Assembly: GCF_020215645.1 (NCBI RefSeq)
Contig: NZ_CP084058.1
Span: forward strand, 1,674,001-1,738,000
From: Nonomuraea gerenzanensis
Lineage (GTDB): Bacteria > Actinomycetota > Actinomycetes > Streptosporangiales > Streptosporangiaceae
Reading direction: 5' to 3'
Length of the DNA stretch: 64,000 nucleotides
In this document: in pieces, positions 18,729-26,299 of the stretch
How the letters are laid out: every line of letters begins with the position of its first letter
How positions within the stretch are numbered: position 1 is the first letter of the stretch
The notes under the pieces: model-generated
Seen by the model: the letters and a program-made list of their open reading frames with translations, nothing else
Told to the model about the DNA's origin: nothing
Database searches by the model: none
Program-made: the position numbers and the translations under genes

Positions 18729-20014
18729 CCGGCTTCGCTCTTGGCCACTTCGGTGATGTCCGCGCCGACCTCTTCAGGCGTCTTCGTCCCGGCGATCAGC
18801 TCGGCCACGCTGTCGTTGACCTGCTGGCCGACGGCCGGCGGGTAGGCCTGGTCCAGGTAGAGCTGGTAGCCGCTCGCGCTGGCCAGCAGCGTCGCCACCT
18901 GCTTGAGGTTCGGGTCCTTGACCGCGCTCTCCTCGCCCTTGAGCACCGGCAGCACGCCGCCGGACTCCACGGCCTTGGAGTGGTTGCCCATCTCGGTCAT
19001 GAACTTGACGAAGTCGATGGCCTCCTTCGGCGCGTCCGAGCCGACGGTCAGCCCGCCGCCACCGCCGAACGCGTCGTCGATCGAGCCCTTGCCGCCCTCG
19101 ACCGCGGGGAACCGGAAGAAGCCCAGGTCGTCACCGAGCCCCTTGCCCGAGTCCGCCTGCACGCTCGGCGCCCACTGGCCCATCAGCTCCATGGCCGCCT
19201 TGCCGTTGCTGACCGTGGCGGACTGGCCGTCCGGGGTGGAGTACGCCGCGCCCAGGAAGCCCTTCTGGAACGGCTGCAGGTCCGCCAGCGCCTTGACCTG
19301 CTGACCGGCGGCCACGAAGTCGGGCTTGGTGAAGTCGTGGTCGACGGCCGCCTGCTTGAGCGCGTCCAGCCCGGCGATGCGCATGGCGAGGTAGGCCCAG
19401 TAGTAGTGGCCGGGCCACTTCTCCTTGCCGGCCAGCGCGATCGGCGTGACGCCCGCCGCCTTGAGCTTCTTGACGTCCTCCAGGAACGCCGACCAGGTCG
19501 CGGGCGGTTCGGTGATGCCGGCCTTCTCGAAAAGTTTCTTGTTGTACCAGAAACCCACCAGCCCGATGTCGGTCGGCAGCCCGTAGGTCTTGCCGTCCAG
19601 CTGGTACGCGCTCAGCGCCGCGGGCGTGAAGCTCGGCAGCACGTCGGCGACGTCGGCCGAGATGTCCTTGACCAGGCCGGCGTCGATCTGCTGCTTCAGC
19701 ACGCCGCCGCCCCAGGAGGCGAAGACGTCGGGGGCGTTGCCCGACTGGGTGATCGTGGTCAGCTTGGCCTTGTAGGCCTCGTTCTCCAGAACCGTGGCCT
19801 TGATCGTGACGTGCGGGTTCTTGGCCTCGAACTCCTTGGCGCGCTGTGCCCAGAGCGACTTCAGCGGCTCGGCGGTCGAGAGGTGCCACCACTCCAGCGT
19901 GACCTTGGCGGGCGCACCGCCCGCGCTCTGCTGAGGAGTGGTCTCCCCACCTCCGCCGCCACCGCAGCCGGCCAGGAGCACCGCGGCCGCGACCAACACG
20001 AGACTGCGTTTCAT
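18725..20014 (-). CDS. Extracellular sugar-binding lipoprotein
   Basis: Binding protein of 429 residues for the ABC importer that follows. The signal peptide MKRSLVLVAAAVLLAGC has a lipobox cysteine at residue 17, followed by a Gly-rich linker. The mature protein shows typical family 1 solute-binding features (EWWHLSTAE near the start, APDVFASWGGG). AGGAAGGGA upstream of the ATG at 20014 is a good ribosome site. A CGAAAGTTTCG palindrome lies 24 bases upstream of the gene, in the leader of the predicted promoter, so repression by the divergent LacI protein is likely. Confidence 0.9.
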   Translation of the reverse strand: MKRSLVLVAAAVLLAGCGGGGGGETTPQQSAGGAPAKVTLEWWHLSTAEPLKSLWAQRAKEFEAKNPHVTIKATVLENEAYKAKLTTITQSGNAPDVFASWGGGVLKQQIDAGLVKDISADVADVLPSFTPAALSAYQLDGKTYGLPTDIGLVGFWYNKKLFEKAGITEPPATWSAFLEDVKKLKAAGVTPIALAGKEKWPGHYYWAYLAMRIAGLDALKQAAVDHDFTKPDFVAAGQQVKALADLQPFQKGFLGAAYSTPDGQSATVSNGKAAMELMGQWAPSVQADSGKGLGDDLGFFRFPAVEGGKGSIDDAFGGGGGLTVGSDAPKEAIDFVKFMTEMGNHSKAVESGGVLPVLKGEESAVKDPNLKQVATLLASASGYQLYLDQAYPPAVGQQVNDSVAELIAGTKTPEEVGADITEVAKSEAG

Positions 20015-20037
20015 CGGGGTCCCTTCCTCAGTTGGGT

Positions 20038-20048
20038 CGAAAGTTTCG
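20038..20048. promoter_or_regulatory. LacI-type operator, transporter side
   Basis: CGAAAGTTTCG is a perfect palindrome around its central base. It lies between the predicted transcription start (about 20070, minus strand) and the binding-protein start codon, where a bound repressor would block elongation. It is the same core as the site at 20133-20143. CGAAANTTTCG is a known operator type for xylan/xylobiose-related LacI regulators of streptomycetes. Confidence 0.75.
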
Positions 20049-20076
20049 TGAACCCCCCGATAATTTCTTTGGCGTG

Positions 20077-20106
20077 ATCGTAGGTAAATGCCAGGTAAAG
20101 CGTCAA
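20077..20106 (-). promoter_or_regulatory. Promoter of the sugar transporter-GH5 operon
   Basis: Read on the minus strand, TTGACG (20101-20106) and TACGAT (20077-20082) are separated by 18 bases, close to the vegetative consensus. The predicted start near 20070 gives a leader of about 55 bases that includes the operator at 20038-20048. Confidence 0.65.
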
Positions 20107-20132
20107 CACCTCGACCGGGAGCGATCCCAAAC

Positions 20133-20143
20133 CGAAACTTTCG
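20133..20143. promoter_or_regulatory. LacI-type operator, regulator side
   Basis: CGAAACTTTCG, a palindrome that extends by one base on each side to CCGAAACTTTCGG (20132-20144). It lies directly upstream of a TACACT box (20146-20151) that would serve as the -10 of the regulator gene, so binding would give autoregulation. Confidence 0.75.
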
Positions 20144-20159
20144 GATACACTCCCGATTT

Positions 20160-21167
20160 GTGTCAGCGAAGAGGCGGGTGACGATCGCACTGATCGCGGA
20201 GGAGGCCGGAGTCTCCATTCCGACGGTCTCGAAGGTCATCAACGGGCGTCCGGAGGTCGCTCCGGCGACCCGCCACAGGGTCGAACGGCTGCTGCAGGAG
20301 CATGGCTACCAGCGGCGCATCAGCCAGGACGACACCCCGGCCGGCCTGGTGGACCTGGTCTTCGCGGAGATCGAGTCGCCCTGGGCCATGGAGATCGTCC
20401 GAGGGGCGGAGAGCGCGGCCCACGAGGCCGGCGCGAGCGTCGTCATCTCGGTCCTGCACACGCACGCGGGCCCGGGCCGTGACTGGCTCGAACGCCTGGC
20501 GGCCCGGCGCACGGACGGCGTGGTGATAGTCGCCTCGCGGCTCTCGACCGGCATCCAGGCCCAGCTCAGCGCGCGCTCCCTGCCGTTCGCGGTGGTGGAC
20601 CCGGAGGGCGAGCCCGCCCCCGGCGTCATCTCGGTGGGCGCCACCAACTGGAACGGCGGCCTGGCGGCCACCCGCCACCTGCTGGAGCTCGGCCACCGGC
20701 GGATCGGCATGATCAGCGGCCCCGCCGACATGCTGTGCAGCCAGGCCCGGATAGACGGCTACCGCGCGGCCCTGGAAACGGCCGGCCTCCCGGTCGTCCC
20801 CGAGCTGATCAGACGCGGCACCTTCCTCGTCGAGTCCGGCCACGACCAGGGCCACGCCCTGCTCTCCCTCCCGGAGCCGCCCACGGCCATCTTCGCGGGC
20901 AGCGACCTGATGGCGTTCGGCGTCTTCGAGGCGGCCAGGCAACGCGGCCTGCGCGTCCCCGAGGACCTCAGCGTGGTCGGCTTCGACGACCTCCCCCTCG
21001 CCAAGTCGGCCTGGCCCCCGCTCACCACCGTCCGTCAGCCGTTGCAGGAGATGGCGGCGCTGGCGACCCGGACGGTGCTGGCGATGGGGCATGGGGAGGT
21101 GCCGGAGACGAAGCGGGTGGAACTGGCCACGGAGCTCATCGTCCGGGACAGCACGGCCCACCCGTGA
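20160..21167 (+). CDS. LacI family transcriptional regulator
   Basis: A 335-residue repressor with an N-terminal helix-turn-helix (VTIALIAEEAGVSIPTVSKVINGRPEVAPATRHRV) and a periplasmic-binding-protein-like effector domain ending with the usual PPLTTVRQP and RELIVRDST-type segments. The GTG at 20160 follows the TACACT box by eight bases, so the transcript may be leaderless; a GTG at 20178 with GAAGAGG upstream is the alternative. It faces the transporter operon and has palindromic operators in front of both, so it most likely represses uptake until the sugar or a derivative binds. Confidence 0.88.
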   Translation: MSAKRRVTIALIAEEAGVSIPTVSKVINGRPEVAPATRHRVERLLQEHGYQRRISQDDTPAGLVDLVFAEIESPWAMEIVRGAESAAHEAGASVVISVLHTHAGPGRDWLERLAARRTDGVVIVASRLSTGIQAQLSARSLPFAVVDPEGEPAPGVISVGATNWNGGLAATRHLLELGHRRIGMISGPADMLCSQARIDGYRAALETAGLPVVPELIRRGTFLVESGHDQGHALLSLPEPPTAIFAGSDLMAFGVFEAARQRGLRVPEDLSVVGFDDLPLAKSAWPPLTTVRQPLQEMAALATRTVLAMGHGEVPETKRVELATELIVRDSTAHP

Positions 21168-21212
21168 CTCGACGGGGCGGTCGGCCGTCGGGAGCCCGCC
21201 CCCGTCGCCCAG

Positions 21213-22085
21213 CTACCGGCCTATCTTGTCCAACTCGACGAGGTCCTCATCGGAGAGCGACAGCCCCGCCCCGGCGACGTTCTCACGCAGATGCGCCACC
21301 GACGACGTCCCGGGAATCAGCAGAACGTTCGGCGCCCGATGCAGCAGCCACGCCAGAGCGACGGACATCGGCGTCGCCCCCAACCGCCCGGCAACCGCGG
21401 ACAGCGCCGACGACTGCAGCGGACTGAAGCCACCGAGCGGGAAGAAGGGCACGTAAGCCACCCCCTGCTCGGCAAGCTCGTCGATCAACGCATCGTCCTG
21501 CCGATAGGCGAGGTTGTACATGTTCTGCACGCACACGATCGGCGCGATGGCCTGCGCCTCCGCGACCTGTTCCGCCGTCGCGTTGCTCACGCCGAGGTGC
21601 CGGATGAGGCCCTGCCGCTGCAGCTCGACGAGCGCCTCGAAGGGCTCGGCGAGCGAGCCGGGCTGCGGTCCCTGAGCGTCACCGAGCCGGAGGTTGACCA
21701 CGTCGAGGACGTCCAGGCCCAGGGCTTCGAGGTTCTCGTGCACGGCCCGGCGGAGGTCCTCGGGCTTGCGCGCCGGTGGCCAGCCGCCCTGCTCGTCGCG
21801 GGTCGCGCCGACCTTGGTCACGAGGCGCAGCGACTCGGGGTACGGGTGCAGCGCTTCGCGGATGAGCTGGTTCGTGATGCGCGGGCCGTAGGCGTCGCTG
21901 GTGTCGATGTGGGTGATCCCGAGGTCGACGGCCTCGCGGAGGACGGCGAGTGCGCTGTCGCGGTCGGCCGGCGGGCCCATCACCCCGGGGCCGGCGAGCT
22001 GCATGGCGCCGTAGCCGAACCGGGTCACGGTCAGGTCGCCCAGGTTCCAGGTGCCGCCGGGAAGCGCAGTGGTGAACGTGCTCAT
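21213..22085 (-). CDS. Aldo/keto reductase
   Basis: Cytoplasmic NADPH-dependent reductase of 290 residues with the AKR barrel. Catalytic residues visible are Asp and Tyr in IDTSDAYGP and Lys in LVTKVG; the fourth position, usually His, is Asn in VVNLRLG, as in several bacterial subfamilies. The C-terminal VLLIPGTSSVAHLREN binds the NADPH phosphate. It is divergent from an HxlR regulator across a 120-base gap holding three palindromes, so it is probably its target. It may reduce reactive aldehydes or quinones; the substrate is unknown. Confidence 0.88.
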   Translation of the reverse strand: MSTFTTALPGGTWNLGDLTVTRFGYGAMQLAGPGVMGPPADRDSALAVLREAVDLGITHIDTSDAYGPRITNQLIREALHPYPESLRLVTKVGATRDEQGGWPPARKPEDLRRAVHENLEALGLDVLDVVNLRLGDAQGPQPGSLAEPFEALVELQRQGLIRHLGVSNATAEQVAEAQAIAPIVCVQNMYNLAYRQDDALIDELAEQGVAYVPFFPLGGFSPLQSSALSAVAGRLGATPMSVALAWLLHRAPNVLLIPGTSSVAHLRENVAGAGLSLSDEDLVELDKIGR

Positions 22086-22109
22086 GCCTCTGTCTCTTCA
22101 GGTAGTTCC

Positions 22110-22173
22110 CAACAGTTTGTTGCTCCAGTATCTGGAGGTAACTTTCTAGCGGGAAGTAGGCACTTCGAAGTGC
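22110..22173. promoter_or_regulatory. Divergent control region with three palindromes
   Basis: Three inverted repeats lie between the reductase and the HxlR gene: CAACA-GTT-TGTTG (22110-22122), CTCCAG-TAT-CTGGAG (22123-22137) and the uninterrupted GCACTTCGAAGTGC (22160-22173). They are candidate binding sites for the HxlR protein and would overlap both promoters. Confidence 0.6.
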
Positions 22174-22205
22174 GTAACAAACCGGCGGGTCAGAGGAGCG
22201 GGTTG

Positions 22206-22652
22206 ATGGCGACGACGACGGCGGCTCAGCAGAGGGCACAGGACAAGGCGGAGTACGACGCCTTCTTCGCGGCATGTCCGAGCCGCAAGCTGCTCGACCG
22301 GATCTCCAGCAAGTGGGTCATGCTCATCATGGCCGCGCTCGGCGGTGGCGGCTCCGACGGGCGGGGTGGCGTGGCCTGTGTGGGTGAGCCCCGGCCGATG
22401 CGTTACTCGGAGCTGTCCCGGTTGCTGGCCGGTGTCAGCCAGAAGATGCTCACGCAGACGTTGCGCTCCCTCGAACGCGACGGGCTCATCACCCGCACCG
22501 TGACGCCGACCGTGCCCGTGACGGTCACCTATGAGCTGACCGAGCTGGGTCTCTCCCTGCACGGCATGATGCGCGGCCTCAAGGAGTGGGCGCAGACGAA
22601 CATGGACGAGGTGCTCGCCAACCGCGAGACCTACGATGCCCGCCTCGCCTGA
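22206..22652 (+). CDS. HxlR family winged-helix regulator
   Basis: A 148-residue regulator. The core (CPSRKLLDRISSKWVMLIMAAL... RYSELSRLLAGVSQKMLTQTLRSLERDGLITR) is a typical HxlR winged helix; the Cys near position 20 is at the place used for redox sensing in some members. An insertion of about 15 residues rich in Gly (GGGGSDGRGGVACVGE), including a second Cys, separates the first helices from the recognition region. The ATG at 22206 has AGGAG eight bases upstream. It is divergent from the aldo/keto reductase, suggesting control by electrophile or redox stress (inferred). Confidence 0.85.
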   Translation: MATTTAAQQRAQDKAEYDAFFAACPSRKLLDRISSKWVMLIMAALGGGGSDGRGGVACVGEPRPMRYSELSRLLAGVSQKMLTQTLRSLERDGLITRTVTPTVPVTVTYELTELGLSLHGMMRGLKEWAQTNMDEVLANRETYDARLA

Positions 22653-22849
22653 TCGATCCGTCGGACGTCGCCACATCGCCCAGCCGCCGTTGGCGAGAGC
22701 CTCGAAGCGCTTGGAGCAAGCGGCTGAGGAGGAGCGTCGTCGAGCAGGACAGTGCCGGTGATCTCCGGTGGCGCGCTGTTCTGGGCTTGCCTCCAGCGGC
22801 CGGATCGTGCGAGGCGGATAGGTGCGGGTGCGCATCGCCGGGACGGGCG

Positions 22850-22911
22850 GTGCATGGCCGGCTGGTCGGACTCGTCGGGGTGGCTCCCATCGCGCCCCGC
22901 CGGCCATGCAC
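22850..22911. repeat. 13-base inverted repeat in a convergent gap
   Basis: GTGCATGGCCGGC (22850-22862) and GCCGGCCATGCAC (22899-22911) are perfect complements with 36 bases between them. The repeat ends two bases before the stop codon of the kinase gene and lies 197 bases after the HxlR gene. It may act as a bidirectional terminator, although no T-run follows. I see no gene in the rest of 22653-22913. Confidence 0.7.
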
Positions 22912-22913
22912 GG

Positions 22914-24428
22914 TCAGTGGAAGTAGGACTTGCGTGAGTCCACCCCGGTCCGGCTGGCGATGCAGCGGTAGAACCGCACCCCGTCCTCGAACTGGGACTG
23001 CGACGGCGGCATCACGTCCGCCTCCCACCCCGCGGCGAGGCTCCGCGCCGTGCCGGTCCTGGTGGCCAGGAGGACCGTGCGGCTGCAGACCTTCTTCACG
23101 GTCGGATGCCTGGCGAGGTCCTGCTGCACGTACGTCTCGGCGTCCTTCGGGATCGGGGCGACCGCGAACGTCTCCCAGGAGTGGGACTCCTCGCAACCCA
23201 GCCGTCTGGCCTTGGTGTCGCCCACGATGATGACCAGGCCGCCCCAGCACTCCGCCTCCCGCACGCACGCCGCCCCGCCGCCCTTGATCCTCGCGGCCGG
23301 GCAGTTCTCGGTGTAGGTGTCCAGGCCGGTGAAGACGCTGGGCTCCTTCTTCTTCGGGGTCGTGGTGGCGGTGCCCGGGGCGGCGGCGGTCTCCTGCTCG
23401 CGCGCGGGAGGCTGCTGGATGATCTGGGTGTAGACGAACACGCCCGCGCCGGCCACGATCACCAGCGACAGGGCGGCGATGATCGCTACCAGGACCTTGT
23501 TGACGCCGTGGGGTGCCGCCGGGGGGCTGGTGGGCTGCTCGTTCGGGGGGTTGGTGGGCTGGGGCGGGCGTCCTGGGGTGAAGGAGGCCGGGTGGTGCAT
23601 CGGGGGCGCGACGGGCCGAGCGGGTAGTGGGGGGAGCGGGACGGCGGCCAGCTCGTCGCGGAGGGTTGCCGCGCTGGGGGTGCGGTGCCGGGGGTCGCTG
23701 GTCAGTGCGCGGCGGAGGACGGCTGTCAGCTCCGGGGGGACGCCCGGGATGTCGGGGACGGGCAGGCGGTGCAGGGCGAGGATCATGGCCAGGTTGGGGA
23801 CGCCGCTCTCGGGGAACCGGGGCGGGCGGCCGGACAGCAGCGCGTAGACGGTGGCCGCGAGCGCGTACACGTCTCCCGCCGGCGACGGCTCGGCCAGCTC
23901 GAACGCCTCGGGCGGGGCATAGGACGGGGTGAGCGACTCGCGGGTGACCGAGGCGTCGGGGCCGGAGGCGGGCATGGTGGCCAGGCCGAAGTCCGAGAGC
24001 GCCACCTGGCCGTACCGGTTGAGCAGGATGTTGGCGGGTTTGACGTCGCGGTGCAGGACGCCCTGCGCGTGTGCGGCGGCGAGCGCGTCGGCGATGCGGA
24101 CGCCGACGTCCCTGGCGTCGGCGGGGGAGAGCACCCGCCCCGCCAGCGAGCCGCCCGGGCACAGCTCCAGCACCATGTACGGGCGCCCGTCCGGCAGCAC
24201 GCCCGCGTCGTAGACGGGGACCACGTGCGGATGGCCCGACAGTGCGCCGGCGGCCGTGACCTCACGGAGGAAGCGGCGCTGGTCGCGTTCGGACAGCAGC
24301 ACCCGGTTGTCGACCTTGAGCGCCACCTCACGGCCGACGGCCGACTGCAGGGCGAGGTAGACCACGCCGAAGCCGCCCTGGCCCAGCACGCCCTTGATCT
24401 CGTAACCCGGGACCGATAATTCCGACAC
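22914..24428 (-). CDS. PknB-type serine/threonine protein kinase with extracellular Cys-rich domain
   Basis: A 504-residue receptor-like kinase. The N-terminal kinase domain (residues about 8-265) has a glycine loop GQGGFGVVY, VALKVD (Lys), HRDVKPANILL (catalytic loop) and DFGLA. A Pro-rich linker leads to a single membrane helix (VLVAIIAALSLVIVAGAGVFVY, about 325-347). The extracellular part has six cysteines (NCPAA, ACVRE, ECWGG, LGCEE, VCSRT, YRCIA) and no PASTA repeats. The start is a GTG at 24428. It stands alone between an inverted repeat and a hydrolase gene. It would phosphorylate proteins in response to an unknown outside signal. Confidence 0.88.
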   Translation of the reverse strand: MSELSVPGYEIKGVLGQGGFGVVYLALQSAVGREVALKVDNRVLLSERDQRRFLREVTAAGALSGHPHVVPVYDAGVLPDGRPYMVLELCPGGSLAGRVLSPADARDVGVRIADALAAAHAQGVLHRDVKPANILLNRYGQVALSDFGLATMPASGPDASVTRESLTPSYAPPEAFELAEPSPAGDVYALAATVYALLSGRPPRFPESGVPNLAMILALHRLPVPDIPGVPPELTAVLRRALTSDPRHRTPSAATLRDELAAVPLPPLPARPVAPPMHHPASFTPGRPPQPTNPPNEQPTSPPAAPHGVNKVLVAIIAALSLVIVAGAGVFVYTQIIQQPPAREQETAAAPGTATTTPKKKEPSVFTGLDTYTENCPAARIKGGGAACVREAECWGGLVIIVGDTKARRLGCEESHSWETFAVAPIPKDAETYVQQDLARHPTVKKVCSRTVLLATRTGTARSLAAGWEADVMPPSQSQFEDGVRFYRCIASRTGVDSRKSYFH

Positions 24429-24452
24429 GCGCGGAAGCGTACACGGGTGGGG

Positions 24453-25322
24453 TCAGGGGACAGGCAGGAGTTCGGGGAGAAGATCGCGCAGGCGGGCGGC
24501 GTACGCGCGGGGGTGGGTGAGGTTGCCGTTGTGGCCGCCGGGCAGCATCGCGACCTCGGTGCGCAGGAGCGCGGCCAGCTCGTCCGCGCAGCGGCGGTCG
24601 AAGACGGCGGGCGGGGTGGTGAGGCCGGCGGCGGGCAGGATGCGGGTGCGGCAGCCGGTCAGGTCGAGGTCGTCCTCGATGACGGCGCGGAAGTCGTGGC
24701 GGATGAAGTAGTCGAAGTTCGCCTGGCGTCGGGGGGTCATGGGGTGCGGGGTCAGGCCGGGCTCGGGATCGGCGCCGGTGCCGCCCTGTGCGGTGCCTCC
24801 GGTGATGCCCAGGACCCGGGCCACCTCCTTGATCGCGGCCGGGAGGCCCGCTCGGAGGTAGAGGTCGCGGAGCTCGGCCAGCTCCGCCCGGTGCCTCTCG
24901 CGTTCGGCGGGCGGCAGGAGCCAGGGGGAGACGGGCTCGTGGGCGATGAGCAGGCTGAGCTGCTCCGGGTGGCGCATGGCCAGGTGGAGGCCGATGGAGG
25001 CGCCCAGGCTCAGGCCCAGCATGATGACGGGGCGGTCGGTGAGGTGGGCCAGCAGCCGGTGCACGTCGTCGGCGTGCTGCTGGATGCTCGCCGGTAGGTC
25101 GTCGGCGTGCTCGCGGGCGCTCGCCGCCGTCCCGGTGCTGGTGCTGCTGCGGCTGAGGCCGCGCCGGTCGTAGGTGATCACGGTGTACGCGTCGGCGAGG
25201 TGGTCCACCAGGTCGACGCTCCGGCCGGCGTCGCCCTCGCCGCTCTGCGAGATCAGCAGGTACGGCCCGGTGCCGCGGGTCTCGTAGTAAAGGTCGGCCT
25301 CGTGCACGCTCAACATCGTCAT
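24453..25322 (-). CDS. Alpha/beta hydrolase
   Basis: A 289-residue alpha/beta-hydrolase fold protein. The nucleophile elbow is GLSLGAS, the oxyanion/early strand TYDRRGLSRSS, and the catalytic His lies in LPGGHNGN near the C-terminus. Close relatives are annotated only generally as hydrolases. The ATG at 25322 lies 46 bases downstream of the MarR gene on the same strand, with a CTTGAT-GT-ATCAAG palindrome in the gap, so it is probably the main target of that regulator. The substrate is unknown. Confidence 0.85.
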   Translation of the reverse strand: MTMLSVHEADLYYETRGTGPYLLISQSGEGDAGRSVDLVDHLADAYTVITYDRRGLSRSSTSTGTAASAREHADDLPASIQQHADDVHRLLAHLTDRPVIMLGLSLGASIGLHLAMRHPEQLSLLIAHEPVSPWLLPPAERERHRAELAELRDLYLRAGLPAAIKEVARVLGITGGTAQGGTGADPEPGLTPHPMTPRRQANFDYFIRHDFRAVIEDDLDLTGCRTRILPAAGLTTPPAVFDRRCADELAALLRTEVAMLPGGHNGNLTHPRAYAARLRDLLPELLPVP

Positions 25323-25345
25323 GCCATGAACCCTAATTCATCATT

Positions 25346-25359
25346 CTTGATGTATCAAG
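25346..25359. promoter_or_regulatory. MarR-type operator
   Basis: CTTGATGTATCAAG has perfect 6-base arms around a two-base centre. It lies in a short AT-rich gap between the MarR gene and the hydrolase gene, in the size range of MarR-family sites. Confidence 0.65.
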
Positions 25360-25368
25360 TTTGATGGA

Positions 25369-25821
25369 TTATTGGCGGAGCTGGGGGATGAGCCGATCGG
25401 CCAGCTCCTCCAGGGCTGCCACGGTCTCGCGTACCCGCTGGGGATCGTCCGTGCCCAGCGCGGCGGCCAGCGCGGCGTCGATCGGGGTGTCCCGCACCCG
25501 CGTCACCCGCTCCGACACCTCGGGCGCCTCCGTGATGATCGTCCGGCGGCGGTCCCTCGGGTCGGTCTCGGCGATCACGGCCCCCGCCGTGCGCAGCCGC
25601 CCGATGGCCGCGGACACCGCGCTCTGCGGCAGCCCCGTGCGGGCGGCGATCTCGCCCACCGTCGTCCGCGGGTGGGCGCGCAGGTCGCTCACGACGATCA
25701 GGACGGTGCGGGCGCTCGTGGGCTGCTCGCCGATCCCCTCGGACGGCATCGCCTCCTCGCCGATCTTCATCAATGCCCGGCCCAGCAGGAACAGTTCGAC
25801 CCCATTCACGCTACGCAACAT
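25369..25821 (-). CDS. MarR family transcriptional regulator
   Basis: A 150-residue winged-helix regulator. The DNA-binding part reads TTVGEIAARTGLPQSAVSAAIGRLRTAGAVIAETDPRDRRRTIIT, with the DPRDRR beta-wing typical of MarR. Dimerisation helices flank it at both ends. The ATG at 25821 is divergent from the MazG gene, 29 bases away. It most likely controls the hydrolase gene behind it through the palindrome at 25346-25359; the ligand is unknown. Confidence 0.85.
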   Translation of the reverse strand: MLRSVNGVELFLLGRALMKIGEEAMPSEGIGEQPTSARTVLIVVSDLRAHPRTTVGEIAARTGLPQSAVSAAIGRLRTAGAVIAETDPRDRRRTIITEAPEVSERVTRVRDTPIDAALAAALGTDDPQRVRETVAALEELADRLIPQLRQ

Positions 25822-25850
25822 ACCTGCGCGGCTCGGTAGGGTCGGGTGGC

Positions 25851-26201
25851 GTGACGACGGAGTTGGAGTGTCTGGCCGAGCGGCTGCGGGAGTTCGCGCG
25901 GGTCAGGGAGTGGGAGCAGTTCCACACTCCGAAGAATCTGGCGATGGCGCTGGCGGGTGAGGTCGGGGAGCTGGTGGCGGAGTTCCAGTGGCTCACGGCG
26001 GAGGAGTCGCGCGACCCCGGGCCGGAGACGCTCGCCAGGATGCGGACCGAGCTGGGCGACGTCACCCTCTACCTGGTCCGGCTGGCGGATGTGCTCGGTG
26101 TGGACCTGCTGGAGGCGGCGCGGGCCAAGCTGGACGACAACGACCGCCGCTACGACGCCGACCTCTACCGGGGCTCCGCCAGGAAGGCCCCACCGTCCTG
26201 A
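25851..26201 (+). CDS. MazG-like nucleotide pyrophosphohydrolase
   Basis: A 116-residue all-helical nucleotide pyrophosphatase of the compact MazG/RS21-C6 (dCTP pyrophosphatase) type, which cleaves nucleoside triphosphates to monophosphate and pyrophosphate and cleans the nucleotide pool. The metal-binding pattern is GEVGELVAEFQWL (ExxE) followed by ELGDVTLYLVRLADVLG (ExxD). The GTG at 25851 gives a family-length protein; a TAGGGT box at 25837-25842 just upstream could make the transcript leaderless. Confidence 0.88.
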   Translation: MTTELECLAERLREFARVREWEQFHTPKNLAMALAGEVGELVAEFQWLTAEESRDPGPETLARMRTELGDVTLYLVRLADVLGVDLLEAARAKLDDNDRRYDADLYRGSARKAPPS

Positions 26202-26262
26202 CGCGCTTGTCGTGATCCGCGCGCCTGACGCGCGGGCTGCTCGGTCACCAGGCGGGCGGCCC

Positions 26263-26292
26263 CTGACGTTTGTCGGACGCTTCTCGTAAGGT
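26263..26292 (+). promoter_or_regulatory. Promoter of the SARP regulator gene
   Basis: CTGACG (26263-26268) and TAAGGT (26287-26292) are separated by 18 bases. The predicted start falls at or next to the ATG at 26300, so the message would be leaderless, in line with the lack of a ribosome site. Confidence 0.5.
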
Positions 26293-26299
26293 GACGGGC

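Noticed and set aside
22653..22849. Possible gene in the gap after the HxlR gene
   Set aside because: ORFs on either strand lack conserved sequence and ribosome sites; only the inverted repeat is notable.
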